Origin: Cyclina sinensis
Lineage: Eukaryota > Mollusca > Bivalvia > Venerida > Veneridae
NCBI GenBank assembly: GCA_012932295.1
Contig: JAAONU010000014.1
Span: 37,293,977 to 37,357,976 of the forward strand
Length of the DNA: 64,000 bases
Direction: 5' to 3'
Made by a program: the position numbers and the translations under genes. The number at the start of each line of letters is the position of its first letter. Positions within the stretch are counted from its first letter, which is position 1. Below the pieces are notes generated by a model. The model saw nothing but the letters and a program-made list of their open reading frames with translations. It was not told where the DNA came from and ran no database searches. This document shows positions 47,969-59,900 of this stretch, one piece after another.

Positions 47969-50900
47969 AATCTAAACCTCAATTAATGAGACAGTAAGCA
48001 GTGTTGTCTTTCGTCTTGTCTCAGTTGATTTTAGATTTTATCATAGTTTAACTGTTACCTTTAATTAATCCCTTTAGAGAATGAACCTTTAGCTTTGTGA
48101 AATCAGAAATTATAGAAGAATGTGCAAGTGGGAAAGTGGATGAGAGGGGAGGATTGTTGTCTTGGCCATTGGGAATTGGTCCTTAATAAGACCCAATCAA
48201 GGAATTTAAAAAAAAGCTGCTTAATTCCAAGCATGAGTCATAATACTGAAGGTTAAAATAAAACTCCAGTTTCTCCATAAAAATGGAGGGATCTCACTTT
48301 GAAAGGAAGTCCATTTTCATTACTCAGATTATTATCTTTAAGATCACATGTTCACTGAGAGCTTTTCATTAGAACTTCTAAAATCCCAAGGTGGTTGTGA
48401 TCCTGTTTCACCCCTACTTTCACTACAGATCCTTTCATTTTGTAGTTTCTTGGGGGAAATAAAAGTTCAGAATTGTTTGAATTCTAAATAAAGTGAAGAT
48501 GACAGTCTTTGTATCCAATATGTGTTCGAGAAACTTGCGATGTAATTGATTATACTGTAAACAATAATGTTCACCGTGATTGAACCCATCCTGAGTCATT
48601 GTTTTAATATCTCTGATAAATAGTAAGTCCCGGAGAGGTCTTGTTCCATGATAATGAAATAATCTGTCAACGTGTCACACCACTGGCTACATGCCGTCTT
48701 TTTTTCTCAATCTTCTGTCTTAACATGGCTTTGCATTTCTTGTCTGTATTTACTTGTGGAAGTGTAAACCTCTTGGGTCTTATCAGATGTTTTTATTAGA
48801 TGTCTGTGAAAGCGCGATGGTCTATTTTCCGAGTAGAACATTTCTGTATTTAAACTTTGATGCAAAAGTAACTGCAATAATTGTGTAGTACGGCTTTTAA
48901 AATCGTCTTCAGAAGAAATCATCATCAAATGGAAATTTGTTGAACTTTTTCTGTCTTGTACTGGTTGATGACCAGCTTAATTTGATTTTTAGTGCCACCA
49001 GAATTAAAAGTCTGATTTTTAATGATTTAATTACTATTGATTTAATGAACAAAATCTGGAAGACTGATGAAATTGCTGAAAGATAAAAAATAAACCCAAA
49101 GGACATGAAAATCTAGGAAAGCATCAAGGTAGAACATTTTATTGAATGTATACTGAAGCTTGAGGGATATATAATTACACATTAAAGTCACTACAATTGA
49201 AACAGTCATGAATAATTTACCCTTTTCCAGTATTGAGTTCTTAATCTCTTTTCTCACCAAGGTGTAGGGTTTTGTCTGCACATACTTGAGATGAACATGC
49301 TGAACGTTTTCCGGAATGTTACTTGAGTAGAACAAGTGTAATTAGTACCTTATTTAGTCGCAGTAGCTTTATTGAACATTTGTAAATGTTTACTATTTTT
49401 CTCCTCTGTAGATAATTATGGTTTTCATTAAAAATTCATGTTGGCATTTATGAATTGTCAATTTTTGAAACTGGAATATGTAAGTTGCAAACAATGTATT
49501 CTACTTCACCTGGTGGAGTGTAGACAAAGTGAAAGGATAGGTGTATTCTTTAAACAGGATGAAAATAACAGACTGTTATGATAATAGTAAAAACCGCATG
49601 TAAAAGATAGGTTTAAATGGGTAAGGATTTTCAAGTATTTCCAACAAACAGTTTATACCATTTTTAATTCTTAATTTTGATGAACAGAATTAAATGTTTA
49701 AAAATGTACAGATATTACACAGACAATATTTAGTTTTTAATGGTCAAGGGTAAGATGATTTTTTGCATTTAATGATATTTTAAGAGATGGAATTTACACC
49801 TCAGTTCAGAGAAAATAAAGCTAAAGTATGTATGTATGTATAAATTTCTATATTATGATATAAAAAAAATTATCATAAATGTGAGAAGTGGTTCAGTTCA
49901 TGTTTTCTGTCCATCAGTGCTGGAATGTTGCATGAATTCATTCATTATTGCTTACTTTGGTGTCAAAAGAATGTTTTTTTCGGGATCACATGATAAATGG
50001 GTGAGGGACCAGTCATTAGACCAATAAATGAATATTAGATCAGAGGGGATCAGCCATTAATGCACTTGATGTTTTTTGAGCAGTTGACTGATCCCTGAGG
50101 CATAAAATACTGTTCTGTTGGTCACTAGAGGTTTTGTTCTCATGACTTTGGATAAAAGTACTTAATGAAATTAGATTGCATGTCCGGCAAGAGGCAGCAC
50201 TGTAAAGTAATTTCTAGTGCGAAATATGCATTAGCTGGCAAAGTCAGGGCCGTGGGAATGTTGCAGTTTTCTCGGGCTAAATGCATAAGATTGCATTAGT
50301 CACTGATTAGCTGGATGTCTTCTTTGTGATTGCTATTATCATAATTGTTCTAAGCTATAATGCAAATGCTGTAGTTTTGCATTTGACTGTATAGGTTTAT
50401 CTTTGATAGAAAAGAGAAATATTGGGGAAGTTTTATATGCCCATATATTAGGATTTGGATGTCTTTTTTTTTTTTTGAATTAGACTGAAACTTCTCAGTA
50501 GCCTTCAAGGTTTGTCAGAAATGCATGACTTGAGTAAAAAGGACCTAAAATAACAAGCTTAATCAATTTATAAAGTTGTTTTCTAAGTTGCTGTTTTTTA
50601 GACTTTTTCTTGACATTTTGGATTGGGTCTTGCCAAGTAATTGAGATTATCACACACAAAGACAATATTATCATCAGTATAATTATCTAGGTCACTTTAC
50701 TTCATAAATGGGCAAGGTGAAAAGGGACTGCTTGTGGTAAAAGGTCCATTTCCATTCTGACCTTGTAACAAAGGTCATAAAAATTATCTAGGAAGTCACT
50801 GAAAGCTGTTATCTACTAAGTCTGTAAAGTCATGATGTCTTGTTTATTCTGCTGTCATATCAACATTGAAGAGCAATAATTCTGTGCTGGGATGTTTTAT

Positions 50901-52025
50901 TCTTCTACAAAATGTGTATTATCAGTATCAGACAGTTTGTGTTTAGATTACGGAAGATAAAAGGGCCTAATCCTGTCTCTACCTTGTCACCAACACAGAT
51001 AAAGGGCTTAATTTAGGGGACAAGCCAGAACAAAAGAGCATTGTTTAGCAATGAGTGCCTATCATTCAGGTGCATTTTTCTCAAACTTGGATTACTAAAG
51101 GAAGGATTTTCTTCCAAGGAAATTTTTAAAATAGTTGCTAGTGTGATATTGTCTGGATTTAATTCATCTGTTGTTTTTTTCTGTCAATGGTGAGCAAATG
51201 TTTGAGCTTTAGAAAAATTGTAGTTACCTTGAAATTAATACTTGACCTTCAAAAGATATGTAATACTTTTTCTTAATGTCTTTTTTTTTCAGGAACATAT
51301 TTCAGTAAAACTGGCATTTAAAACATAAATCTCAGTTGATTTAAGATGGTGTCATTTTTAGGGCTTTTTTAGGTATCATAGAAATCACACAAAAAAAATC
51401 TGATTTATGGCTTGCGAATGCCTATGTTCTCTACAAGAAATTGATAAGAAATATATTTGGTTATTGAAACTTGACAGGAAGATTTATGTTATGTAATAAA
51501 TTTCAAAGCCATATGTCATTTTTAAAAGCATACAAACAGCATATAGTTGTTAGTCTTTGATTTTAAAGAGCTCCAGTTTTAAAGAGGCAGGAAAAGAAAT
51601 AATGAGTGGTTTAGACATGAAATGCATATACTGAAATAAAATGAATTCATTATCATTTATCGTGAAATTTATGATTCATTATTCATAAAGATATATAAAT
51701 ATAAATATGCCTCTTTCTATGGATGTAGTCAGTAAAGTCAGCTGAAAAGTGGTTTAAAAGAATGACTTTGTCTTAATATGTAACGATAACCGAGTTAAAA
51801 AAAGATAATCATTGACAGCTAGTGTTATGTCGGTGACAGTAGATTTTCATTTGTGAGAAGAGATGCCGCCAGGTGACAAGAGAAGTTACTCTTCACTGGA
51901 ATCTGTTTTGACGGAAGAACATTTGACATAAGTACATCTAATTAACTGGATAGAATGAGTGATTCAGTACTGTTTAATTTGTTTTATTATGAATCTACAT
52001 TTATAACATTTTGATTAATTCTGAT
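47969..52025. other. Gene-free AT-rich sequence
   Basis: A splice-like pair bounds 49411-49480 (cttttctcctctgtag-type acceptor and AATAT/GTAAGT), but all three frames contain stops, so at most it is a non-coding exon. The stretch 51780-51920 has more CpG (taacgataaccg, gtcggtg, tgccgccagg, gacggaag) and may be a conserved element. The antisense 73-residue frame at 48707-48928 has third-position G/C at background level. Confidence 0.4.
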
Positions 52026-52112
52026 AGTCAATCGAAACACTCTCTCTGATTTGAAGTCAGTCGAAACACTCTCTCTGATTTGAAGTCAGTCAAAACACTG
52101 TCTCTGATTTGA
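52026..52112. repeat. 29-bp tandem repeat, three copies
   Basis: Units at 52026, 52055 and 52084. Each has 'agtcagtcgaaacactctct' followed by 'ctgatttga', with one to three differences between copies. The array runs on into 'tttgacagtcaat', which looks like a fragment of a further unit. Confidence 0.95.
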
Positions 52113-52484
52113 TTTGACAGTCAATTTTTATTTCAGTCAGATTTTACAACACTAGTGGATGTTACTTGTTCTAAATTCTAGTAGTCGTTGGTTCTTGCAA
52201 ATAGCAGATTTTTGATATATGCAATGTGGTTTTGGTAGCAGATTTTACTGTAGCTTTAAAAACTAATTTACATTGAGAATTCTAAAATATTTGACTGACA
52301 CAATTATCATGTAAAAGTTTTTTTGAAAATGATGCAGCGTATTTGTTCTTAAGTAGCTCATAGATGCATTACCATATGGTAAAAATTCGAAACATTCTCT
52401 GGTCTGTACAGAGAAATTGTTCCTCGTTAAATTATTCCGTGCAAGATATATGATGTGATATTATTGTATTGACCGATTTTACAG

Positions 52485-52550
52485 AAGCTTGTAAAGATGT
52501 ACAAAAAAGCATGTCAGAGACGTTGCTACGAGATGATTGATGAGAAAAGG
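52485..52550 (+). CDS. Weak candidate exon, basic peptide
   Basis: After the acceptor-like 'gaccgattttacag', a frame reads KLVKMYKKACQRRCYEMIDE. It stays open through a poor donor (AAAAG/GTTTTC) to a stop near 52609. About 10 of 21 third positions are G or C. A second frame is also open. No identification. Confidence 0.18.
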
Positions 52551-52767
52551 TTTTCTAATTTTTCATCTTGTGTGCTAACATATGCAATATTAAATAAACA
52601 TGGTGATTGACCAAACATGGGTTCATACGTTAACATGCTGTCAAAATCCTGATGTAATGTACATGTTACAGAAAGGAACACATCTTTTGTAAATTTCAAG
52701 ATGATGAATCAATCCTCCACAAATTGTTGTTGGGGGTGGTAAGGGGGAGTTTTTTTTCAAACAAATA

Positions 52768-53599
52768 CATGGGATGTTCCATAAATTCAAGGAATTGTCT
52801 TCTGAAAACTTTTTTTTTTTCAATTAAATTTCATAAAAATGCATGCACAAGTAATTTCACACATATCCTATGATATTTTAAAATGGGTTTTTATTTTCTT
52901 CAGTTCATCGAAGTTTTAGTAATATCTATATGCAACCACTATAATTATAGTGACTTGAGTAAGCCATAATGAATTGAAGCTACACAATTTTTTCATAAAT
53001 TTCAAACACATTCTAAGTGCTGTTGAATAGTCAAACTTCAGGCAGTTTTTTTTTCACAAATTAGAAACTCAGATACATTTCCAACGTGTGGAAAAACATT
53101 TGTGTACAAATGGCATGAGCAATTTAGGGACATCAGAACCTCAGTGTTTGATGACAAAAGACCAGGTTGTCTGACACCTATGGACTTCTGTTTATTTCTG
53201 GACGTTTAGAATGAACTAACAGGACGATGCTTTGAAACATCGTTAGGATTATGCATCAGATCTAGTGAAACCATTTCATCATTCAGTGAGGTTAAGTTCA
53301 AGGTTACATTTGAACTGTGGGTACATAGACGCAGAAAGTCAGTGGCCACATGTTGTGACTACGTCAAGAAAGTGAAATGCACTGTTCAGTTTGACGTTCC
53401 ATAGACGTGGGCGTGCTTCAAGTGCTACATGGTACTGTTGTTCAATGTTCCATGTAAAATTAACTGTTTCAGGAATTACAATAATTTTTGGTCTGTAAAG
53501 CAGCCATAAGTAAACGTCTCACGATGTATTTTGTTTTTTGATAAATTAACCAATATTGAAGAAATGGAGCAATTCCATGAATTCATAAAACACCCCTCA
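52768..53599 (+). mobile_element. Decayed mariner-like element, internally deleted
   Basis: TA lies on both outer sides (52766-52767 and 53600-53601). From the GGG near each tip, the inverted ends match at about 22 of 27 positions ('gttccataaattcaaggaat' against 'gttttatgaattcatggaat' in reverse complement). The length of 832 bp is well short of the roughly 1.3 kb usual for mariner, so the catalytic part is largely gone or unrecognisable. The interior keeps one diagnostic piece of transposase (next entry). Diverged ends and a broken frame mark it as old. Confidence 0.7.
53072..53209 (+). pseudogene. Mariner transposase remnant (N-terminal domain)
   Basis: The frame through 53111 reads WHEQFRDIRTSVFDDKRPG, which fits the conserved mariner phrase after the second helix-turn-helix (W-H-x-x-F-x-x-G-R-x-S-V-x-D-D-x-R-x-G-R-P). 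Departures at G (I here) and in GRP (GCL here), and a stop at 53207 shortly after, show that it is dead. No DD(34)D catalytic motifs are visible downstream before the right end. The surrounding frames are broken. The family match is from memory of the consensus. Confidence 0.65.
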
Positions 53600-53601
53600 T
53601 A

Positions 53602-54838
53602 TATTGCATTGATTTGCTATTTTACTGCCATATTTACAAGCCTTGTAGATGTATGCCATGTGGATTTTATGAGAAATTAAGGAATTGATTATTATTGATT
53701 AGACTGCATTGCAGTTGTCAAGGCTTTGTTTACATTTATACAATGTCTGTTTTACTCACTTCAGATACAATTAAAAGTTCTGATAATGATACTAGTCAAA
53801 AAGTGGGCTTATCATAATGTATCAGTCCTAAGAGAGGGTTTCATTTGTTATGAATTTTAGACTTAGGTTCTTCTGTATTGCTAATTTTAGCATCATCTTG
53901 AAATAATAAGAGTAGTGCTCAATCTGATTAAAATCATATCCTAAACATTGCTAAGCTATTAGGGTTATTGTGAACTTCAGTCAGATTGGAGTAGTGCTAT
54001 AAGTGTACATCTCAGGTTAACTTTCAGCAAAGTAGGGACCATTTGACATGTAATAAAATTATAGCCTGATTTTTTTTCTCTTTTCTTTCTTTTTTAGCAC
54101 AATGACCATTTCATTTAGTAAAATGATTAAATTAGTTAGATACAAAATTTGTTTTTAAAAATTAACATTTTGACAGAAACTCAGATTAATATTCAAGTAG
54201 GTTTTGTAGACAGATTTACTTTACACACCATTTAATCATTTTCATCCTCTCAAGGAACTGTCATCTTGATGTCCACACCCATTTTTCCAGGCCCAATGTG
54301 CTCTGCTTCTGTTTGCAATACACTTAAATTGTGGAAAATTACATGTAAACATGTCACATATTTATAGGTATTTTATCAAACCAGAATCTCTAAAATCATC
54401 GGCTTTTAAGTCAGTGAATGTAAACAAAAGATAGGAGATTTATTGTTTTTCATGCTGATTTTCTGAAATCTGTAGAATTCTCAGACATATGGTATTCCTC
54501 AAAGTTAACAGTTTTTATAAGACAAATCTCAAAAGAATTTTCCAATTAGCTTGCAAGAATGAACAGCTTCTGTAATTGAAGACATTGAAAATGTCTGGGT
54601 TATTGTAAAATGCCTGTGTGATATGTGTAGTAGTGATTTTCTGGATTATTACTGTGAGTTTTGTTCAGAGTTTTATTTTGGAAAATGTATTTGGTTAAAC
54701 ACTGCTGAGTAAATATCTTTAACTGTTAATTGAAATTATGTAAATTTGAAGACTTGCCTGAGAGGAATATTTATCAGTTCATTCACTTGTTATACACTGG
54801 TTAAGCAGAAGAATATGGAAAAAGTTGAAAATGATTTT
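53602..54838. other. Gene-free AT-rich sequence
   Basis: No structure recognised between the mariner relic and the ATT microsatellite. Confidence 0.5.
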
Positions 54839-54839
54839 T

Positions 54840-54910
54840 CCTTTTTTTTTAGATTATTATTATTGTTATTATTATTATTATTTTTATTATTATTAATATT
54901 ATATTATCAT
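54840..54910. repeat. Imperfect (ATT)n microsatellite
   Basis: TTATTATTATTGTTATTATT and similar steps over about 65 bp, with interruptions, preceded by a T-run. It creates a leucine-rich shadow frame. Confidence 0.9.
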
Positions 54911-55282
54911 TCTGCAGTACAGCTATGCAATAAAGTATATTATTATACCTCACGTAAACTTTTAACTATATAGCCTAATATGATGTCACATGGTGTTATT
55001 TCAATTATCTATCATCCTGGAAATGAATATCACCCAGTGAATAATTTTTTGTAATATTCCCCAGGGGCGAGTAATTTATATAAACTTAAGAAAACTTAAT
55101 GTTCTAGTTCTCTCCCCTGGCCGCTCTGTTCTGCGTGCCTCATACACTAGCAATGTGCACTACAGTGTATAAAGTGTCTTGCAATACAGACTAGTTGACC
55201 AAATGTCTTGATAACACAGACTTACCAAACGACAATTGATGATAAAATGGCGGTGAAAGGTTACATGAAAATGTTGGTTCGG

Positions 55283-55444
55283 TATAATAAAAAAAATAAC
55301 ACATGTCTCTAAGGGTTATAGTGCATATTAGCAACCTTTGAACTGAAATAACACCCTTGGCTCTACCTCGGGTGTTATTTCAGTTCTCGGGTTGCTAATA
55401 TGCACTATTACCCTGAGAGACATGTGTTATTTTTATTTTATATA
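55283..55444. repeat. Foldback repeat with about 74-bp arms
   Basis: Left arm about 55283-55356 and right arm 55370-55444 are reverse complements at roughly 90 percent or better, with a 13-bp loop (ttggctctacctc). Shared phrases include 'aataacacatgtctct', 'agtgcatattagcaacc' and 'aactgaaataacaccc'. TATA/TA lies at both outer edges, so a TA target duplication is possible, which would make it a small non-autonomous DNA element. An additional 'ggtgttatttcaatta' at about 54992 suggests the full unit may be larger. Confidence 0.85.
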
Positions 55445-55645
55445 AGTATAAGCATTAGTTAATACAGGATGAAATTTAATCATAGTTTTGTAGTATTGAC
55501 AGAATTTGAGATCGTCAAAACATGTCTGTAGAATGATAGTTGTAAACTTGAAGGAGAAAAATAACCATTTTTAGATGATAATTTTAAAAAGCATCAAAGA
55601 AAACAAAATGGAAAAGAAATCAAAATTTTATAAATCATTCCTTAA

Positions 55646-56072
55646 AGGGGCTGTGCTCCAGATGACAAAAAAAGAAAGTTTTCTTGTATTATAAATTTCT
55701 TGTATTATTTATGACTAATGCTTAAAAAATAACTTACTGACAAAAAATAAGTCAAATAATTACATTATAAATTGATTTTTTTCCCTTTCAAAGTGCTATA
55801 CCGTAACGCGACGGTATAACTAAATCGTATAAGATTTAAAGTAAATAACTGTAAAATCACATGCGGCGATGGTGGTGACAGTAAAAGCGTTGAAATATTT
55901 TGTTAACATGAGGGTCCATAGTTCAAATCAGGCTGGAGCGAAAATATTTTTTTATTCTATTTTGAGTTTAATAATCAGTTTTGAAGTAAAATATTATGTT
56001 GTTATAATCTCACGGCATCTAAATATATAATTTATGAAAAAATTTTGATGTCAAATCTGGAGTACAGCCTCT
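55646..56072 (+). mobile_element. TTAA-flanked MITE, copy 2 (427 bp)
   Basis: TTAA at 55642-55645 and 56073-56076. Same ends as the copy at 9601 (AGGGGCTGTGCTCCAGAT...ATCTGGAGTACAGCCTCT) and the same order of internal phrases, including 'tataccgtaacgcgacggta' and 'gttcaaatcaggctggagcg'. By eye the two copies differ by about a dozen substitutions and a few small gaps, around 96 percent identity. The unrelated flanks confirm exact ends. Confidence 0.9.
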
Positions 56073-56076
56073 TTAA

Positions 56077-57263
56077 AACTGATTACAATGTCACAGATTT
56101 ATTTTTTGTGGAAAACAGCACCTGACATGCTTAACCACTGGAGAAGCATTTGGACAATACTGAAAAATAGTCTCTGTAAACTTACAGAAAAATGTTTATG
56201 AAACCATTCTAGTTAGAATAAAAAAAAACATCCTGGAAATTATGAGTAATTGAACAATTGAAGGTCTAGAAGTGTTCTTTTTATGTTATTTCTTCATAAA
56301 AAGTAATCTGTCTTTTTCAAAGACGATAGCACTAGTTAAGCCTGTGTCAATTGTTTCTGTATAATTGTATTTTCTTTACAGTAATATACTTGGTATCTTA
56401 TCTTTCTTCTATGTATAGGTTAGCATGTATGTTGGTTGTTCTTCCTAAACAAGCAAGCTAAAAGGAGCGTTAACAACAGAAACTTCCTTATTTACAAAGA
56501 ACTGTTCGTATGCACTCAAAACATCTTAGTACTCCTCCCATTTTTCCGCACATGTACGTAACATTATCAGTCTCAACAGATAAGACATTATGTCATGCCA
56601 CCATTTCTGCCATATTTGGACAGTGTTTTAGTCAAAAAACTTTAACTGTAACATATGGATATTAGTTAGTAGAAGTGTAAATGTAAGTAGACTTCAAAGT
56701 CTCTGAGCATGTTCAGTTGGTACTTTTACGTTCTTCGAAGCTAAAGACAGAATGTGGATTTATCTCTTATGAAGATTAGAGAGCCAAATGTTAAAAATAT
56801 CCTTGTCTCTGATTGGACAAGACAGTGGGGCAAAGACTGATTTTTTTTTCATAGAAAAACCTGTCTAAAAAATTTTGTTTTTGTGATTGTAACAAAATTT
56901 TGGACTATTTGAAGAAAATTGTCAAACAAGAGATAGATCCATAGAGCTTCGCATTGTACTCTTAAGGGTTGTAAAATCAAAGCCTAAACAGTTACATATG
57001 ATAAAATTGTCTGTATTTCAGAATGGTTATGTCTCTGGGTAATGAAGCTTAGAAATGACTATTGTAGCTTTTTGATTAGATGAACTAAGTGGAAGCACTA
57101 AAGTTGTACAGGATTGATTACTTTTTGATGGGTCCCTTCCTGCCATGAGCGCTAACAGCTTACCTGTCAGTTTGACTGTTAATTGGCATATATGTTTAAT
57201 TGGCTAATTTTTATCTTCGGTCTATGTATATATACATACATGGTACATTACCACATTTAAATT
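56077..57263. other. Gene-free sequence
   Basis: A strong acceptor-like tract (cttatctttcttctatgtatag) ends at about 56418, but the frames after it close within 15 codons. No repeats recognised. Confidence 0.45.
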
Positions 57264-57482
57264 AGATCGATCCCCCCACTCCTCCACTAATATTACTAAT
57301 TGTCTTTTGGAGGTCCCATGTCTCAGTGCTGTACACTGAGCATGCAAAAGAATCAGGGGTGCTCTGGAATGGGATGTCATCTGTATCTTGCACTATCCCC
57401 CACAACATAAAATAACTAATCTCTGCAGAGAGCGTCTGTCATATGGACAACCGGTACTGATGATAAATAAACTCAAATACAA
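57264..57482 (+). mobile_element. tRNA-derived SINE, copy D, 5'-truncated
   Basis: Starts within the head at the B box (agatcgatcccc) and continues 'cactcctccactaatatta', 'aggtcccatgtctcagtgct', 'gtatcttgcactatccc' and the tail 'tgatgataaataaactcaaa'. It is the only copy on the plus strand. The A-box half of the head is missing, as in typical 5'-truncated retroposed copies. Its tail matches copy B almost base for base. Confidence 0.85.
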
Positions 57483-57848
57483 CAACACATTTAAATTGGT
57501 TTCAAGGTAATGCTTGACACTAAGAGCTCCTCATTGCCCTCTGCATTGTGTAAGAAAACCCTTCTCTGTTCATTTTTCTGTTGACAAAGTGCACTTCTCT
57601 GATTGGCTCAGAGATTTTTACAACTCACTGCTCTGCTAGAAGAAATCAACACACTTGATTTACAAGACAGCAGTTGATAAATGTGTGCAGAAATAAATTC
57701 TTGGAGATTGAGAGTTTGGATACAAGAGCAGGACTGTGTTTAAGGATTAGCCTGTACTGGGATGTCACTTGTTGACTATATTTACACTTCTATCAGCTGA
57801 CTAATATTGAATGACTTTGGAATAAAGTGTTTTTCTTCTTCTTTTCAG

Positions 57849-57897
57849 ATTTAGGATTTTTTACAAGTACAGTGGAAGTAATACAATAAAAAGAGTT
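57849..57897 (+). CDS. Candidate 49-bp micro-exon, unidentified
   Basis: The splice sites are very strong: acceptor 'gtttttcttcttcttttcag' and donor GTT/GTAAGT. Only one frame is open. It enters after two bases of a codon and reads FRIFYKYSGSNTIKRV, leaving at a codon boundary. Its phase does not join directly to the candidates at 46090 or 62111, so it would belong to another transcript or need further exons. It could also be a non-coding exon. Confidence 0.25.
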
Positions 57898-59280
57898 GTA
57901 AGTATATTTTTTTGAATATATCTTTATATCATTTCTGTTTTCCTGGTGAAAATCCTAAAGTAACTGTATTTAGATGCGCAGACTGATTTTTGGGCTGCTG
58001 TATTAAAGCTAAACAGTTTTGTTTCAGGTAATAGCCTCATAAGGTACAATGTTTTCTGGGAAATTAGTAACTCCTGTGGTTTAAAGAACCATTATAGTCT
58101 TGTGGTAAAAAGTGCAAAATAAAAAGAGCATGTGTTTTGCATCTCTGAGGAATTGTTAATGGTGCAAATTTGTAGGTAAACTGATATTTTAGGGGCCCTC
58201 ATCACAATCATTACAGACTGGTAACAACAGGTGCAGCTGGGCTGTGGTTCTAAATTAACAGCTCTGTCTTCTAGTTACCGAGAAACATTGGGACTAGAGT
58301 GTTATAATTATCTCAACATGGTTTGAATGTTTTTGTTGGTGGAACTTGGAATTATAGAGATTGAAAGTTATAATTTTCTGGTTGTGGATGTATTTAGTGA
58401 TTTGTCAGTATACTGTTTGATAAAAACTTAGTGTGTACCAGATAAAACTTGCAAAAAATAAACTTATGTTGTAACTTAAAAAGATACTGTGTGCAACATT
58501 TCTAAATGTGTTTGGATAGTTACCATTGAAACATTTTTTCTTTCTTGTTACATAATTTATTTCTTCTGCATTTAAGGTTACTGTAAATCATTGTGGAAGT
58601 CAATATTTAAGAGCTAGCAATTATCTTTAATGAATGGATAATCTATGAAACAGGCAAGTATTATGCCATTAAAACTAGAAATTTACAGTTCTATTAATTG
58701 TTCTTTCAATTTTGAAATTGGATAAAGAAAAACTGTTAATTGCCTCTGTCAGACTTTTTGTATGATAGATGAAGGGGGAAAAATTCAGGTATTCTGTATT
58801 CTGGGAATTTCTTGTTTTTGTCCATTTATGTTTGACAGTTATTACCTGACTATAAATTATGTCAGTCTTCTATAGGAATTGTGTGAATTGCTAGGAACTC
58901 AACAGGAAGTTGGTGATTTGTGTGAAATTTCTAAACCTTTTATTTATGAAAGGTGACAGTCATTTTCCTTTTATCAGTATTTGTCATCCATTTACTTAGA
59001 TGTTTTTCATTCAGTCACAGTAAATATTGTTCTTGGCAGATGTATTCCAAATGTAATGGAAGACAGGAAGTAGTGGTATTTAACCCATAATGCATGACTG
59101 ATGTTTTAAAACAAGTTTAAGGAGATGGTAAATAAAAGGGAAAATGGATTCTATTGATTAATAATTAGATTTATTTGGTGTGGATGAAAGTTTTGTATGT
59201 TCAGGCAACAGGTTAAGATATATAGTATTTCTTGTTTCAGGAAATGAATACAATAGTGAATTTAGCTGTGACATTGTTTA
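57898..59280. other. Gene-free AT-rich sequence
   Basis: Nothing recognised apart from isolated splice-like motifs. Confidence 0.45.
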
Positions 59281-59334
59281 GTTAAAAGGGCGTAAATGTT
59301 TAGTGAAAGGGGCATTGAAATGTTGTTGTTGTTT

Positions 59335-59900
59335 TTTTATGCCCCCCCAAATGAGGACATATAGTAATCATTCCATCCATCCATTTGTCATTGATTGTCC
59401 ATCCATCTGTCTGTGTACAATTTGTTTTCTCTCTGTTTTAGACTCTGCCATTTTTTTAAAAGGTCATTCTGAAATAGCATGTTACAATCTTTTGTCACAT
59501 AGAATGGAAGGGTTGTGAATAGGCCCTTGTTTCTAATATCAAGGTTAGAAATCATTGTCCAAATAATAAAGATTACCGCCAGCCTTTGCTCCACTCTGTA
59601 ACTTTGTGATACATCTATATAAAGGACTCGAAATAACTTGGCAGAAATGTCAGCATGTTGCAAACAATTATTGTAGATTGCCCAAGGCTAATAACATAGA
59701 AGGTCCTTGTGCAATTTGTGCCATACTTAGTGCATCAGGGTGAGCTTGTTTGAAAGCTCTGAAATCTGTAGCATTGGCTAGGGGACCTCTACAAAGTTTG
59801 TACAAATTATTCCCTGGGATCAGTATTGGCACTGCCTGAATGACTATATGTTTCACATAGAAATATTTTGGAAAACCTTTAAAATTCATCTTGTATGAGG
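59335..59900. repeat. Probable dispersed repeat, fragmentary
   Basis: 'tttatgccccccc' followed by 'ccatccatccatttgtc' and 'catccatctgtctgtgtac' resembles the opening of repeats I associate with bivalve genomes. On the minus strand at 59668-59889 a frame contains NNLYKLCRGPLANATDF, which also recalls a peptide from repeat-derived bivalve predictions. No boundaries or terminal repeats could be placed, and the identification is from memory. Confidence 0.35.

Noticed and set aside
48707..48928. Antisense 73-residue hydrophilic frame starting with three ATG
   Set aside because: About a third of third positions are G/C, equal to background. There is no acceptor, donor or known motif.
49411..49480. 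Splice-bounded 70-bp segment
   Set aside because: Good acceptor and donor, but every frame contains a stop, so it is not a coding exon.
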